The notes under the pieces are model-generated. The model was not told the origin of the DNA. It made no database searches and worked only from the letters and a program-made list of their open reading frames with translations. Made by a program: the position numbers and the translations under genes. 64,000 bases of DNA from Hymenolepis diminuta. Its lineage: Eukaryota > Platyhelminthes > Cestoda > Cyclophyllidea > Hymenolepididae. Of this stretch, positions 12,301 through 27,300 are shown one piece after another. Positions within the stretch are counted from its first letter, which is position 1. Every line of letters starts with the position of its first letter. The stretch covers positions 2,521,822 to 2,585,821 of the forward strand of contig CAADRB010000014.1 in NCBI GenBank assembly GCA_900708905.1, read 5' to 3'.

Positions 12301-15300
12301 TACAAAAGAGAAGACCGTAACATTTTCACAAATTCCGTGAAAACCTCGCCATTTTCACAAATTATATACTAGATTAATTAAGTACCTTTTGTTATACGAC
12401 TTCTCAATTACGTTTTATTATTTCCGTGAGTGATTAAGAAATAGGTCTGATAAATAGGTAGGTTAAAGTTTGCTTTAAAAAATAGTTACTTGATCTGTAA
12501 TCACCAAAAGCAGATTAGAGAAGTTTCGATGAGTCGGGTGGCTACTGAATATTGTAAATTGCAATTTCTTCATCGTTCTTTTAGCGTAATCTCATCCTCT
12601 TAAGTAAAAGAGTATTTCAGACTAGCGCGAACTCTACAAGGCTATTGATGGCTAAAAAATGGGCATATTTAGTAGCCAAAATTCATTTGTCTCTCCAATT
12701 CCTCTCTATTCACAATTATTCTCCCAATTCTCTTTTATTCACTGTGTGCTTCTATAATGCGCTAGTTAAACTTCATCGCCAATAGTTGATTGCTTTGTCT
12801 GATTTTGTACACTCTGTGTGATTCTCAATATCACCCTCGTCTTCTACTTAGGCCTGTACGATGAGCGCCTAAAAATGCGCATTTATTTCCCTTTAATTAG
12901 CCACCCAAGCACACATTTCACTTCTCCGACTTTCACTTCTCTTCATGAGGCAAGTGGATAGTCTTCGATCGACCTTTAAATAAAGGTCTGTAAATTGTAT
13001 AAACTGGCTACCTAAAAAGCGTAGATGAATCTAACATGAGCCAAGATATGTGTTAGTTTATTTTGAATAAGAAATTTCGCTTGAGCTTGTGAGTTATAGC
13101 CAAAAGGCATATTTAGTTAAAACAGCTCCTGAATTATTAGTCTTAAAAATTGATTGTAAAGGTATCCTTTTTTGAATAACTAATTTCCTTTCAAGATTAA
13201 TGAGAGACGAAGGAACTTTAGTTTGGGAGCACATGGGGACCTCGGGGAGAAACGAGTGCGGCCATTTGCTTAGCCTCGAATCCATTTAATGGAACCAATT
13301 TTTATACTGTTTTCTCAGGTTTTTGACGTTTATCGTTTACCAGTGCCGATTGATTAGTACGTTAAACGGGCAGTAATAAGCTCAATGACGTTTTGAGGAC
13401 TTGATCATAGGGGACGATTCATGAGTTCCGGAGGAGGCAAGAGAACAACAACCTTTTTTCTATCCCTGTAGGCAGAAAATTTGATTGTCCTGGTGATTGG
13501 GGTGGGCTCGAAGACAAGCAGTGCTGAAATGACTTTAGGCATGGAAGACTCCATAGAATATGTAAAATTCGTTACTTTTCTACTACCTCTGATGGATGAG
13601 TACAACCTCATGCCACCACTGACCTTCTGACTTAGAGTTGCAGTAGGATGAGTAGAAGTTTTAGAAAATTTTAGAGAAGCAGTGGTAGTGGAAGTGCTAG
13701 AAACATCACAAGAATATTTAGCCTCAATGTTTCCAAAAAGAACCTTTACTTTTGTGGATAATCTTCCAAACACTTTGTAAAGGATTGAACAAGCCGTTGT
13801 ATTCTAATAAACCGAAAACTTCTTTCCTTTCGGCATTGTAAAATCGTCAGAGATGGTAAATTATGTGTGCTCACTATTTGTTATAATCTAATCAGACACT
13901 AAATGTTATTATTGAGAACTCAATAATAACACGAGATTGAGCGAACTTCCGCAATTTTCCTAAAATTATCATAACGCAACCATCCATGCAATTTAGCACA
14001 TTTTAACAAATATGCAACATTTGCAATAATTAACAATGCAATTATCAATGAATAATTTTATCCAACAGAAAAGTAACAAGTTTTTTAAAGAAGAATAAAA
14101 TTAATATTTTATTTTCTGTTTTCTTCCAATTTATTTAAGTAACACCTTAAGTTGTTTATGTATTTCAAAATAGTACGACATAGTAAATTGTCCTAATTAA
14201 GGTGTAATAAGTTTTTGCTCCTGAATCATGACGACACTCAATGATCTGCAGGACAAGGTTATTAGAGCTTAATTTAAATGAAGTTGTTGGACATCCCAGA
14301 CTAATGGAGCAATTTCCTTCCTGCTTGTATTTAATATATTAGGAAAGTTGCAACTGAAGCCTTTACTCAAGTTCATTTTCTATTACATTTTGAAACGTAA
14401 TTTGTAAGGCTAAGAAATATTTATTCTAAATTGGCATTTTGACTTACGAATCATCATTCATCATCCCTCTAGTATACGTAGTAAACGGATGGTCTGGCAG
14501 ATATCGGGCAGTTTCTGAGTCGGAAGTTTGATAATCCATTGACATTATGGGGTAGGGATGAGTATTTTGCTTTGAGGTTGGAGAGAAAGGACCAGCGGGA
14601 CCTTGAAATGTGCACGAACTATCCAGGGGCCATTCATCAGTCGATTGATCATCTGTGAAGTATCGATTTCCATTGATGTAGTTCAGGTTATCGTAAAAGT
14701 GATCGGCTGCCTCCCCATGTCTATCCCAACTATGACAAAATATAAATAAAATCCATATAATTACATCACATAGTCCTAGTATAAAAGACATCTGAACAAG
14801 AGAAATAATACTGCAATCAGGTGAGAGTATAGGGTGATTTAGGTTAGAACATCAAAATATCGACGCTCCTAACCAAATGTAATCGGATCGATGCGTGTGG
14901 GTGGGTTAATTCTGGTCAACAGGCGAGGTGACAAAATGAGCTTCTCGTAAGAAGGACTATTACCTCTACCCACGGTAATTGTTGTGAGCACTTCTCCTAA
15001 TGGGTTCGGACTTTCTTCTTCATCAGAATTTTGATTTCATAACTCATGTGCTTACATCGGGGATTAGACATTAGCGACGTTTGTAAATATTTATTTCATC
15101 AATAGGCAAAAGTTTGAGGAAACTTTGGTGTTAAAATTTGTCTAAATTTAGACTTCAGTCAGTTGAAAAGAGGATAAATTAAAAAGTCATGAGGCGGAAG
15201 AAACATTTTCCGTGTAAAACATAAGCGACACTTATTTTTCGCCTCACACAAAAGCACATAATCTCTTGGGTTTTGTTTCATATTAATGGAACGCTAAATG

Positions 15301-18300
15301 GTGATGATATTCTGTGAATTTTAAAGCAAAATTAAATAACACGTCTTATAACTGGTGGTCAAAGCTATTTGTACAGCTTATAAATTGGGCTGATTTCGGA
15401 TTCGAAACTAGACTGCCAAAATTTTACTTGAGCACACTACCCTTTCGACGTTTTTTTCTTGTTCAGACATTTTCACAGAATTGAAACTTGCAAAGTGCTT
15501 TGCTTTACCTTGGGCAAATAACAGTGACTGTTTTACAGTAGTTTATCCAGTTCATAATCTTGAAACCGACCTTTTTCCCAAGCCCACTTGGGAAAGCATT
15601 TACGACGCTCATCTTGGATGGAGGGGAACATCATTGAGCCTCCCTTGTGAGAAACTCGAATCCTGCCACTCTATTTATTAGCCATACTCACTGAGTAGAC
15701 ATCAAGTTAAGCAGTAAACTCGTATTTTTTGTTCAAATTAATGGATTATCTCCAAAAGGTAAAAAATTAAAATCGATGAAATGATGTAAATTTCTTCTCT
15801 AAATAAATTCAGGACGGAAAACTTAACGTTTCTGTGTAAGTTTAAGTAGAAAATAATTTTTTTAAAGTTTTAATAAGTATAACTTTATTTTTGCTAAATT
15901 AAACTACAATTGGTTAAAATTCAATAATGACCTCACCAGAAATAGATGACCTAGCTTTGTATTATGGTAACTGAAATTTGCACCCATTCTCAAAGATAAG
16001 TGATTGAATTTTTAATATTTGGATATTTATTAAACAATATTTATAATAAACCATTGTAATGTTTTTATAATTTTGTCATTCTCACCTTGACCACCTTTTC
16101 ACTGAGTCCAACGTTCGCACAGCCGGAGGCATGCCCGTATCAGACCTAGAAAAGCAAATCGGTAAAGAGCACTTTAAATATATTTTATAAATATTTTCCT
16201 CATCGAAGGTGAAATTGTTAAGAAGAAAATAAAATTAACTCATTTAATCACAGTACTGTTTTAACAAAGCAGTGCATTACCTTCAAACTTCAATACTTCC
16301 TTTTAGTCAGATATTTCTTTAATGGATCTTGTGTCATTCTACCGTATGTATATCTTGACACATAACTTTGCACTATCCCAATTTTCTATTAATGAATTTT
16401 ATACACAGATCATTTGACGAAAAAAGGATGCAAAAATAGTCAACTCTATTCAGCGAACTTTAAATCGCTCTGGTCGTCGTAATCCAATTCATACGCGCTC
16501 AGCTCTGACGCATGTCGCCAACTCTTCCAATTCCTTTTCCTACTCCTTCCTATTTTTACCCTCTCGTTCAGTTACAGTTATATATATATATATGTTTTCC
16601 TACCTTACTTTTGGTCTTCTCGAATTGAAAAGTCCGTCATTTCCTTCTTGTGCCTAGGAAAATCCCTAGTTCGATGGGGAATATCGAGCCCAATTAAATC
16701 GGGCTCATAAAGAAGCTTCACGGATGGGATTAGTCTTTAAATGAAAAGCTCTTTACTAGTCTAAAGATCACGCTTTAATAAAGAGTGACTAAGCGGGGAT
16801 TCTTAATTCAAATAATTGGTGGATATGTTCTAATTCTATTTACAGAGTTTCTGAACCTTTCCAGGGCTAGATTAATACGATGAACATGGGTCGAGTTAAG
16901 TTTTAAAAGATACCATACCAATACAATTTGCTTCTAAATTAACCAAACGAGTATCCAATTCAGGAAGTCAAGAGTCCTCAAACATTAAGGTTATTTCTTG
17001 ATTACCGTACTTTCATTTGAATGTCCAAATCTGAGCTGTTTTTCAACTAACAAGCAATGTAAATTTATACCTTGCTGATATGTATTATTGAAATTACTAT
17101 CCGTTGGTTAATTCAACTTTGGATATGGTACGATGAGTTGAACCAGTTTAGAACTGTAAACAAGTCTAAATTTAACTTACTATCAGGCTGTCTACTCAGG
17201 ACATTTTAAGCAGTGTAAACTGGAAAAGATCGTCTCAAAAGGCACACAACACTGAACTGTTCTCACTGAAGCGATAACTGTTTCACTTTCCAGCAGTTAC
17301 TTAGTAAAACTACCTCGGCTTTACTAAGTTTTGCTAAGTTAAAAATTTAAGGCATCTAAGGTCTGCTGTGTTATGACCATATATTCTACTTTCCTAAGCT
17401 TAGAATAGTGCTTTAAGTACCCATGACATAGCTGTCAAAGTCAGAGATTGCGCGTTCAAAAATCGTCTTGTGTCCAGTTAACGACACGTTTGTTTTAAAA
17501 TTTCCATACTATTCGGAGGAATAATAGTAACAACAGTGCTGATCATTGCCCAGAATGGGACCTAATCATATCTTATTCCTGTATTCACTACCGAAAACCC
17601 TTATTTACCCATCAGTTAGTGCTTAATAATTGCTGGATTTACAACGTAGTTGAATTTCTCTCTTTCTCGTGAACTCTCTTGAATTTTCTTCTTCAGCTGA
17701 TATTCACAAAGATCCGGTCTATACACTTACCAGCATCCATAGTCTCCCGAGGGAAGTTGGAGGTGATTAGAGGGTAATCGATGTGGCCTCCTTTCCTGTC
17801 TATCGAAGGACCTCGGCTGATGCCATTCAGGTTCATATTCCCCATCATAGGCTGGACCATCATACCATTCATAATCATCCATAATCGGTTGTCGACGATC
17901 CTGCCAACAGCAGAAAGTATCGCATGGACCATCTTGATAGAAAACATCAGGGTCAGAGAGCATTCGCGAGTAGTGAGCAAAGCCATTTGATGGTGGGGGT
18001 CGCAGAATTTGATAGGATCCACCAAGATTAATATTGGCTGGACTATTCCTTTGCCACCTCAGTGGAACTAGGAAAGAAAATATAAAAAAGTAAAACAGAT
18101 TTGTTTTCAAAGTTCAGTGAAATTAGAAATAAAGCATTTATTAAAAAATTTAGTTCTACGTCATGACAATTGTTCCTGTTATTTCAAATTATTTTCCTAT
18201 TAAAATACTCCCTCTATGTTCAAATATATTTTAAATATTAGGTATGTTTTAATTGACAAGAGTCTAGACTTCTCTCATTTATTAATAAAAGTATTTAGGA

Positions 18301-21300
18301 GAACTAGTGTTTTTTAGATTTAGGCAAATAATTGGTGCATTTTCTCAAGTCCTTTATGCGGTATCCAACACCATATTTCCAGCTTCATTTAAATGCTAAT
18401 AAACGCGTTTGTGCTTAAAAGATAAAACAGAGAAAATTTGAATTTAAAACCATGATAAAATAGGTGTCATTGGTGAAAAAAAACTTGTTTTGCTGTTGAT
18501 GAGAACAAATGGGAATTTTCCACGGTAAACGCAAAGGGATTTAGAGTTTGACATCAGATTTGGAAGGGGATGTTAAATGAAATTCATTTATTTGGGAAAC
18601 AAATTTGAAAAGTTTGTTTTTAAAGCAAAGCACGTTCATGGTTATTTGTTAAGTATTTTCTAATGTCATTGTGTTTGGTCACACTGTCCAGGTGGTACTT
18701 AGGTAATTAGAAGCAAAATATTGATTTAAGTGAAGTCATAAACCATCCAAAACAATCAGTACACCAATAATCTATAAATACGCAGACTTCAACTATCAGT
18801 CATCAATCTAGAGGTCAATTTCGATATTTAAGTAAAAATGTAAAATCCGAAACCGAACCTCATATGCATTAGGGCTATTTGACACCCTGAATTTATTTTA
18901 TATCCCTACTCCTATTGAACTATGTCACCATTTCCAGCGTTACAATGTTTCTAGTTAACAAAAATAGTAAAATTTTGGTTTGATGTGATCAGTAATAATA
19001 ATGATTTAAAAGACCCATCCTTCATGGGATCAAAGCCTCAAGAACAACGCTTGGTGGAAGTGGATTTAGAAACACAAACGAATACTAAAATTCGCAATTG
19101 GTTAATATTGACTCCTCTTGTTGTTATTTTATATGATGGATGATTAAAAGGTATGCCTTGTAAATTGATTGGATCTTCGAAATAAAAAATCATTACTATT
19201 TCAGATCCTGCGAATGAGCTAAAACATAGCAGAAGAAATATTTCAATAAAAGCGGGACAGATTCAAAGGAATTCTGGAAGTGCATACATTTATCGACAAC
19301 GCATTTTGTAACATTTCACTGCACAACTTTTCTCAGTTTATTTTAACAAATAGTAGTAGGACTAAAAGTATACTTATTGAGTTACATGAAATTTCTGAAT
19401 ATGTCTACCTCAACAAAATACGGAGTTGCAAAGTTATTTTTACTAAACAGAAGGCGACCTTTTCAATTATCATTAGTTGATTTTATTAATCCACTAAAAA
19501 TCTCGCTTTCGTAAAGAGCAAATGGAAGCAAGTGGATACCATTACCCAATCTGATTGTTTGTCAAAGTTTTCCTCCTTACAACTAACGAAAGATCTAAAA
19601 ATAGAATATTTGAAGCGATTCCTCCATGAAATTTTATCATCCATTTCTATGTTCACTATGCCAGATTAACTTTGATCCTCTTTGGTACATCAAATAGGTT
19701 TTAAATAACTATTTATTTCATGATTTAAATAAAATTTAGAAAAGTTTGACCATATAAAAGACCCTTGGATGAAATATGATATGCATTTATTCTGTATTTT
19801 AATGTTACATATCAAATCAAGAATGAAATATTACCTACATAACCATTCATAATTACTACCCATAGCAAGGTAATAAAATATAATTTTATTGAATGCAAGT
19901 GAACATTAAAATAGTCTTGAGAGAGACTAAAGATAAGTAGGGAATAAAGTCGAGGAAAAAAATGAATTTCTATCACGAGAGTTCTGAATAATACCAAATT
20001 ACTCACTTTTACTCTAATTCAAGTACTAGTTTTCCAGAGCTCACATTTCACGATTTGCCCTCAAATGAGTACAGTTCTGGGATACTCAGACTTCATCGAT
20101 TAGCTGATCGACTTGAGTCACAATTTGCTCATGTCATCCTAATTTATTTGTCTCTCTAATAACCAAGAGCCGCTAATTGATATCAGCTAATCTCATACCG
20201 TAGGTTATAACCCATTGAATATGTGGTTCGGACACAGCGTCGAGAGTTGAAAATTAGTTAAAAAAAATCGAATAAAATTAGATAGATTCTTATTACTTTA
20301 TTCAACAAGAAGACAAGCAATCAATTTACCCTTTATTGAAATACACGTTTTAGAAGGAATCTATTTGTTTTTCAGTTGCATATATCTATGAATAAGATCT
20401 AAGAAGTGGCATCGAGAAACTGAATATTTGATATTACTTCTCTTAGTTGAGCACAGGAATTTTTATTTTTCCTCTCACATATCAGTTATCAGGAATCAGG
20501 AAAATTGGTTGCTATCAACTCCTTCCACCCGAATTTTTCAATAAAATATTTTAAATTTAGTATAAATTTTTTGTGTGTTTTAATATTCCATGTTCAGTTT
20601 ATGGATATTTCATTTTCAATAGACAGTTGAAAAGACTTGTTATTATCTAATTCCTACTGCACCAAAATTGTCTGTTCAAGGACTTTTAAATGTACATCAG
20701 TATTTGGTGGTTGCATATAAGTACCATTTCTCTGGAGCTTTGTGAGACAGTTGAGGATTTGAACTGCAAAATCCAATTGTGATTTAAAAAAGCATTTGAA
20801 TGATTGAATTTTACTGCTTAATTCATTCGCCTTTACCTATTATACGTATTACTTGCATTTGCATTGACAGCCAATCGAATCAAGGGACTATGTATTTAGA
20901 GGAAATAGATCAGTTTCGTTCAGTAATTATTCAATTAAATTCAAGATTATCACCCTAACAAGCCTATGAGAAGGAAAAATTTTGATTAAATTTATGCTAG
21001 AAAAGAAAAACAAAAGTCTCTACTACAAATCAGAGGTTTCGAAATTGATGTTTATTGGTACTCATCTACTTTTGGGAAAGGCTAGTCGTACTGATTAATC
21101 TGATTAACAAAAGGCATCAAAAGGCCAGTTTCTCAAAGAAGCCGTTTAAGATTATCTTTTCACTACATAAGTAAAAAATTATTATTAACAACTTATAGGA
21201 GAATCTCCATTGTGAAAACGGTATTTCACCTACTTATCACATTGAATAATTCTCAAGCTCATTTAGGAAAGCGTTTCAATACTCATCTTGGGTGGAGAGT

Positions 21301-24300
21301 GGCATATAATGGAGTTGTCCTGATGAAAGACTTGAATTCCGTCAACTTCTATATAAGACTGACCTATGCAGTACGTTTGTCCATTCCATTCATTGGGTGT
21401 GTGCCGATGGAAATCAAACCCGTGATCTCTGACATGGCAGACGTGTACGGTGACCAATGCGCCACCAATGCACAGCTCTTACAATTTCTATTTGAGACAC
21501 TTTCAATGATTATTATTAAGGAAAATTTTAAATAATTTTTACACTTGGAAAAGGAATTTTTCAATTCCGGGAAATTTTTTCTCTGTTTAGATTGTTAAGA
21601 AAGAAGAAAGTAGTAGGGAAGTTTTGAAATATTAATTCATAAACGCACATCCGGAAGAAGATTAAGTCATATGATAACAATAATTTAATGGGAAATATCT
21701 CCTGCTCATATGATGACTAAAATAAATTGACGATTTAAAACAGTCGTAATGATTTTTATTTATGTTTTTATTTTATTCTATAATATGCTAATTACTTAAT
21801 ACAAATATATTTTTTTATAAAAAAGAAAGTAGGGAAATATAATTAAATAAAGCTTCCAGAAAACGTTGGAAATTGTGATGAGAAAAGGGGAAAATAAGAA
21901 CAAATGTATTATCATAGGAAAGCATGAAATGTTTTTCAGTAAACAAATATAAAACGAATGGAGCGATCTAGTTTAATTTAATTGTTTAAAATGTTAGATA
22001 CTATTATTAGGCAGATGTTTGAATTAATCCTTGAAGGAATTGAACTCAAAATGGAACCAAATGATCCAAATAAAAAGCAAGAAAGAATTATAACGAAGTG
22101 TAACGGCGCTGATATATTACTCTGAATTGCAGGAGCGGCTAAGTGTGGACTCAGAGAGAGAGAGAGGATAACTTAAATAGAAACTATCACGCAAATAAGA
22201 CGTTAATAATGACTGCTACAGTCAATTTTAGGTGTTTTGTTGCAGGGCTATTTAACTTGACTCCCAAACTACTCTAATTGCACTGAGAAACTACTCTGTT
22301 TTCTGTGGGACGCGATTTGAAATGAAAATTAAAAGTCAATAAAATTCTCCAGGCAAGGCACCTCTTGCAATACGTATTGCCATAAATAAGTAATTCTTGC
22401 GCAAATGATATATATTAGATGAATTAGCAGGCTATCAACATATATATATATGATTGTTTTAGTATTCAATACAATTAAAGTTTTCCAAGTTCATTTATTT
22501 CTCAAAACTCCTCTTAGAAATCAATCTGGAGTGCCTGTGGAAGAAAACGCAACGGCTTATAGGTTACTTATTCAAGGTCGAAAGAAATACTACTCCTTCA
22601 AGCTTTTATAATTTTCACCTCAAACAAGTCGCGAAGAAGAGACTCCGAAGTGAGTGCTCATATTAGAGAAAAATAAGAGAGATAAGTGAATCTGAAAATT
22701 GATCGCATAAACGTCAGATCAGGGGAGAAAATCGATATGAGAGTTAAAAATGATGGATCATAGGCAAACAGAACACAGATCATTACTTTCAAAGGTAGAA
22801 GACTAGGATAAGTCAATGCATAAATTAAGGAAGCGTTAGTATTTGGTAAAACCTATGATTACTACATCTCTCTAATTAAATGATTCACAAGTTGGATATT
22901 TTTTTAGTATTAACTGGACGACCGGTTAGTCATTTCTACCAAAAGATACGCATCAATGTGTCTCGATTTCTTAGACTCTGAATTGGTAGACATTGAAGTT
23001 TCTCAACCGGTGAACCCAAAAAGTGTGATGGTATTTATATTTAAAAAGTCAGTCATAATTGATAAGTTTTAATTTAGTAAATTAATATATTTTCAAACTC
23101 ATTATGAAAAGTGTTCACAACATTTGAATTGAGTAGAGGGAAGATATCCTGGATCTGTTAATTTGAGAAACTCGCTTTCTACAACTCCTCATGTTTATTT
23201 CGGATTCAAATTACGTGCGCATCGATGAGCATTAACCTTGCGACCTCTGACTTGTCAGACGTACACGTTAAACATTGCACCACGAATCATATTTCTAAGG
23301 TACTTTCATTTATAATTTGAAAAAGACAAAGAAAAGTACAATTCATAAAAGATAGATCTCTTAATCCAAATGCACCGACACCATGACCAAGAGATTATTT
23401 GTACCAGGTAGACAAAACGCGATCTTTCATCAATGGAAAATAAACAGACATGATAAATCGAGAGAATTGTCGCTTATTTTTTAATGATACGTAAATCTGC
23501 ACTTTTAGAGCACTAAAACGAACAATTAAACAGAATATTTGGTGATTTGAATGTTACCCTAATGTTGAATTTACGACTCGGCGTCTGAGTTAAACAATGT
23601 TGTTTTGGATTACTATTGGTATTTTTAATCTAAATTAATAAAATGACACAAATAATGGCAAAATTTCATATAATCCATGCACTTTTAAGATATAATAACT
23701 TTTCTAAATAATAATTACATAAATATTTGATGCTGAAAAATATTGACAGTAGCAAATTCTATTTTAAAAGTTATTACTTTTTAAAAATTATTAATCAGTA
23801 TACAAATATTGGTTAATTGCTTAAAATAAAGAAAGTAGTAAACAAATAAGCACATTTAAGCTTACATTGTCGCCTACTGGAAGACGAAGCTTGAGGAATA
23901 TCCCGCTGGAATCGAATGTCTCCGAGATCGCGGTATGAAACAAGGGGTTCACGATCAATCACGCCATTATTGGAGCCATAATCCTCCATTAGAGGCCTCC
24001 ATGAAGCTCTTGGATCCACTTCGCCATTCCAGTATTCCCTACTCCTTCGACCACATGTGTTGATATCTCCATTCGGGGGGCGATTATGACGTGCTCTTCG
24101 ACTCCGCCTGTCTCGACGGTCATGTGAAATATCTAGATGGTGGTTAATAAAATTTCAACGGGTTATTAAGCTTAACGCCAAACCTCTCTCTTTGGAAGTG
24201 AAAACGCTGCTATTGGATATTGAATTCGCACTTCCCAGCTTGATTCTCGATTCACATGCTATTGGTGTTTTAAGCCATCAAGCGCACTGATATCAAGATA

Positions 24301-27300
24301 ATGGAAGGAGACAAAGTTAGCAACCTCGTCGACCAGAATGAAGCAACTTGCCAGCACAATTATACCTTCCCTGCTGATATCTGAATAAATCAATTTCTCA
24401 TCAATCTCGACTCTAATTTCCCATAACGATCATTTAAGATGTCAATCTCAATTTCCGCCTACATCAAAACGGTAGTATGAAAAAAACTATTCAATTTAGG
24501 CTAAGTCTGAAATACTCGTACTTCCCCAAATGAGCTCTACCAAGTTAAAACATCCAAGCTAGTACCAGAGCTTTAGAGCTCTCAGCACCAAGTACTCCGA
24601 AGTAGAACCATCACAATCTAGTCTTCGAACTCGTTCAATATGAGATGCAAGCTTTAATCTACTATCAGAAAAGTTTAAACTGATAGGCGAAATATACAAC
24701 AATGAAAAAGCAAGTGACAGCCAACACTCAATATACACCTTCCCCATCATCTTGAAAACAAACCTCCTACCTAAAGTAACTAGCCTTAAACTCTTTCAAT
24801 CGAATATATGTCCTTCATAATGCCAAATGTTCAAAATTTAAGCCACTACAAGCAAATATATTACGGGAAAAATAATACTCATTATGGTCGGTAATAAATA
24901 AAATAACTGTTCTGACCTTTTTAAATTATAAAATTTAAAAACTCGATAATGAGGATATTCAAGTTGTAGATATGGATAATTTAATTAATGAAATATTTTC
25001 ATTTAATTTCTCTCTTTTTTATCAAAATTTAAGGATGATGATGAATAGAAAACTCCCATTAGCCATCTCAAATTAGAATTACTTAATCGGTAATTGGAAT
25101 GTCCAATGTCAAATTGATGAGCCAGCGAATTGTTTTCATCTCAACTTAATGAGTGGTTAAAATACCTCGTACCCATAGATTTAACAAAGTGGAAACAAAA
25201 GCCTTATTTTTAGCGATCAAAACGAAAACTCGAACTGATTTAATGGAACTAATTTTAATCTGCTTTGTATTAACTGTTGTATGATAGCTTTCTTTTTTAG
25301 TTGGACAAACAAAATTGAAACCAAAAATTATAAACTTAAATCAGAAGTTTTCAATCATCCGTAAAGTTCTCTAACCTTTTTTATTATCAGCTGACTTTTA
25401 TAAATACGAATTAAAGTGAGAAAGAGAAGTAAGAGATTGGTAGCTAAAAAGTTTTCCAAACTAAAGGTTGTAAAATGCTTTTTCGGATTTTTGATAATAA
25501 AATTCCTATAGATATAACTAATAACCGAAAACTTCAGAGAAAACTGTATTAAGTAATTTCTATTTTAAAGTTGAAAATAATAAATAATTGAAACTTACGC
25601 ATTTCATTCCGCCGTGGGGGATAAGAAGCTCCGTTGGCCTGAAATGTAAATATTAATCAATCTACATATTCAATAATTAAAAATGACACCGAAAGCTGCA
25701 ATACGTTGCATTAAAGTACAAAAAATTATATTCCAAACAAATATGCGAAGCCGTATTAGAAAAGAGTTGGCGAAATGCAAAAAAAATACACTTTCAAGTC
25801 ATGATTACTGGCCATCATCCTCATTTCACTATGTTGGAGCGATTAGGACTTTCTACTTTCTTCTCGGTTATCCCCAAATATTAAGCTACTAACCGTAAAA
25901 CCTGAGACGGTTACACATCTAACCCCCTTCCCCCTCCCTCTCTCCCCCCTCTCCCTCCCCCTACATACCTTCATACGAACCTTCATCTCATGCGGATCTT
26001 ATTCAATGGCCTTTAAAGCTAAGTTCTAGCGAAATGGAAATTGCTCAGATATCTCAAGTTGGGAATGTCTTTAAGTAAATACTTGACCACTTACACGCTA
26101 TATAGACATCTTAATTTCTAATAGCCTAATCTTTGAATTTTACTTTTCCTTCTCCTCAGTTAATGTTAATCCGAAAACAATACAACTTCCTCGGCCAATT
26201 CGTATGAAAGATACAATCTTATGACCAAATAGACTTCGTAAATAATGTATCGAAATGAGTCTTTCTTAATAAAAATGATTAACTCTGCAAAATGACTAAC
26301 TTCAGCGAATGTAAATTCATATTCACCCGCACGATGTCGATAAAGCTGTCAAGGGAAGGTTTTCATGTCTTCAGTGAAATTATTCCTGTCATCAAAATTT
26401 TGTGACACTAACGCATCTACTCTCTTTTTTCTTAAGGGCGTCGGCTGAACTGACATGTTCAGCGCGACTCATGAGTTTAGCCTACTCTACTTCCTCAAAC
26501 TGTTTGAAACATTTTATCCGACCTTTCTTACTAACATTGATACTCTATGCTCTTCTCAATGAAATTCTAATCTGCATTCGATCAGTGAAATTATTTAAAG
26601 TCATTTTGATAACAAGTGATATTTGCTTTAAATTGGGAAAAAGGGGTGCAATTCGACTTGTAAGGTTATGATTTGGAATTTACCAGAAAAAGTTGAAAAT
26701 TCTCTATTTAACCATTCGAAAATGCAACTAACAATTAAAATTTTTCATCTCTAACAAAAAGTGACTTGAAACGATCGAAAACAGAGAAACCGCGCAGGCA
26801 AACGCGAAAGGTTTCTCCCACATAATTTCGTCCTAAATTAGCAAACCCAATTTAATAGAAAACACCGCCCAAATAGAGATGAGGAGAAAAAGATCAAAAT
26901 GCCATTTTATGATCATGGTGGGAAGGTGGTTGAAGGAAAGTGCTGTTTTTCACTTAAACTTAAGGAATAAAATGGGAATTAGAAACTTGAAGAAAGTTTT
27001 GCTTTGAGAGCAAAAGTTAATTTAAAATAAATTCTCGAACTTTAATCCAGATATTAGAGGAAAGCTTAGCAACTTGTGTTGATCAGAATCAACAACTTGA
27101 ATGATCATAGATCGTATTTCGGTAATTTAAAATTTGACTTAACATTTTGATTACTTCTGTTATTTATTACGGGTTAAACTTATATCGATTATGATCATTC
27201 TTTTCAATACATTGCGTGATCTCTTACTTTTGACATTAAACTTTATATCTACAGTTCTACTCCTTTCTTAACGGTTTTTGCATGTATACTATAATTTTGT

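Larger units (their letters stand above)
10145..14447 (-). other. unc-13 intron 10 (4.3 kb)
   Basis: Mostly AT-rich noncoding DNA. Contains a short-repeat family B copy (11531-11710), an unexplained open frame (13405-13773) and a near-perfect palindrome (13904-13931). Confidence 0.5.
18068..23865 (-). other. unc-13 intron 7 (5.8 kb)
   Basis: Noncoding. Contains SINE copies at 21251-21473 and 23168-23288, a GA run near 22152-22167 and a TA run near 22440. No exon with supported splice borders was found. Confidence 0.5.

Noticed and set aside
17693..18025. Alternative minus-strand open frame over unc-13 exon 8, rich in Met and Ile
   Set aside because: Does not fit the splice phases of exons 7 and 9; the other frame does.
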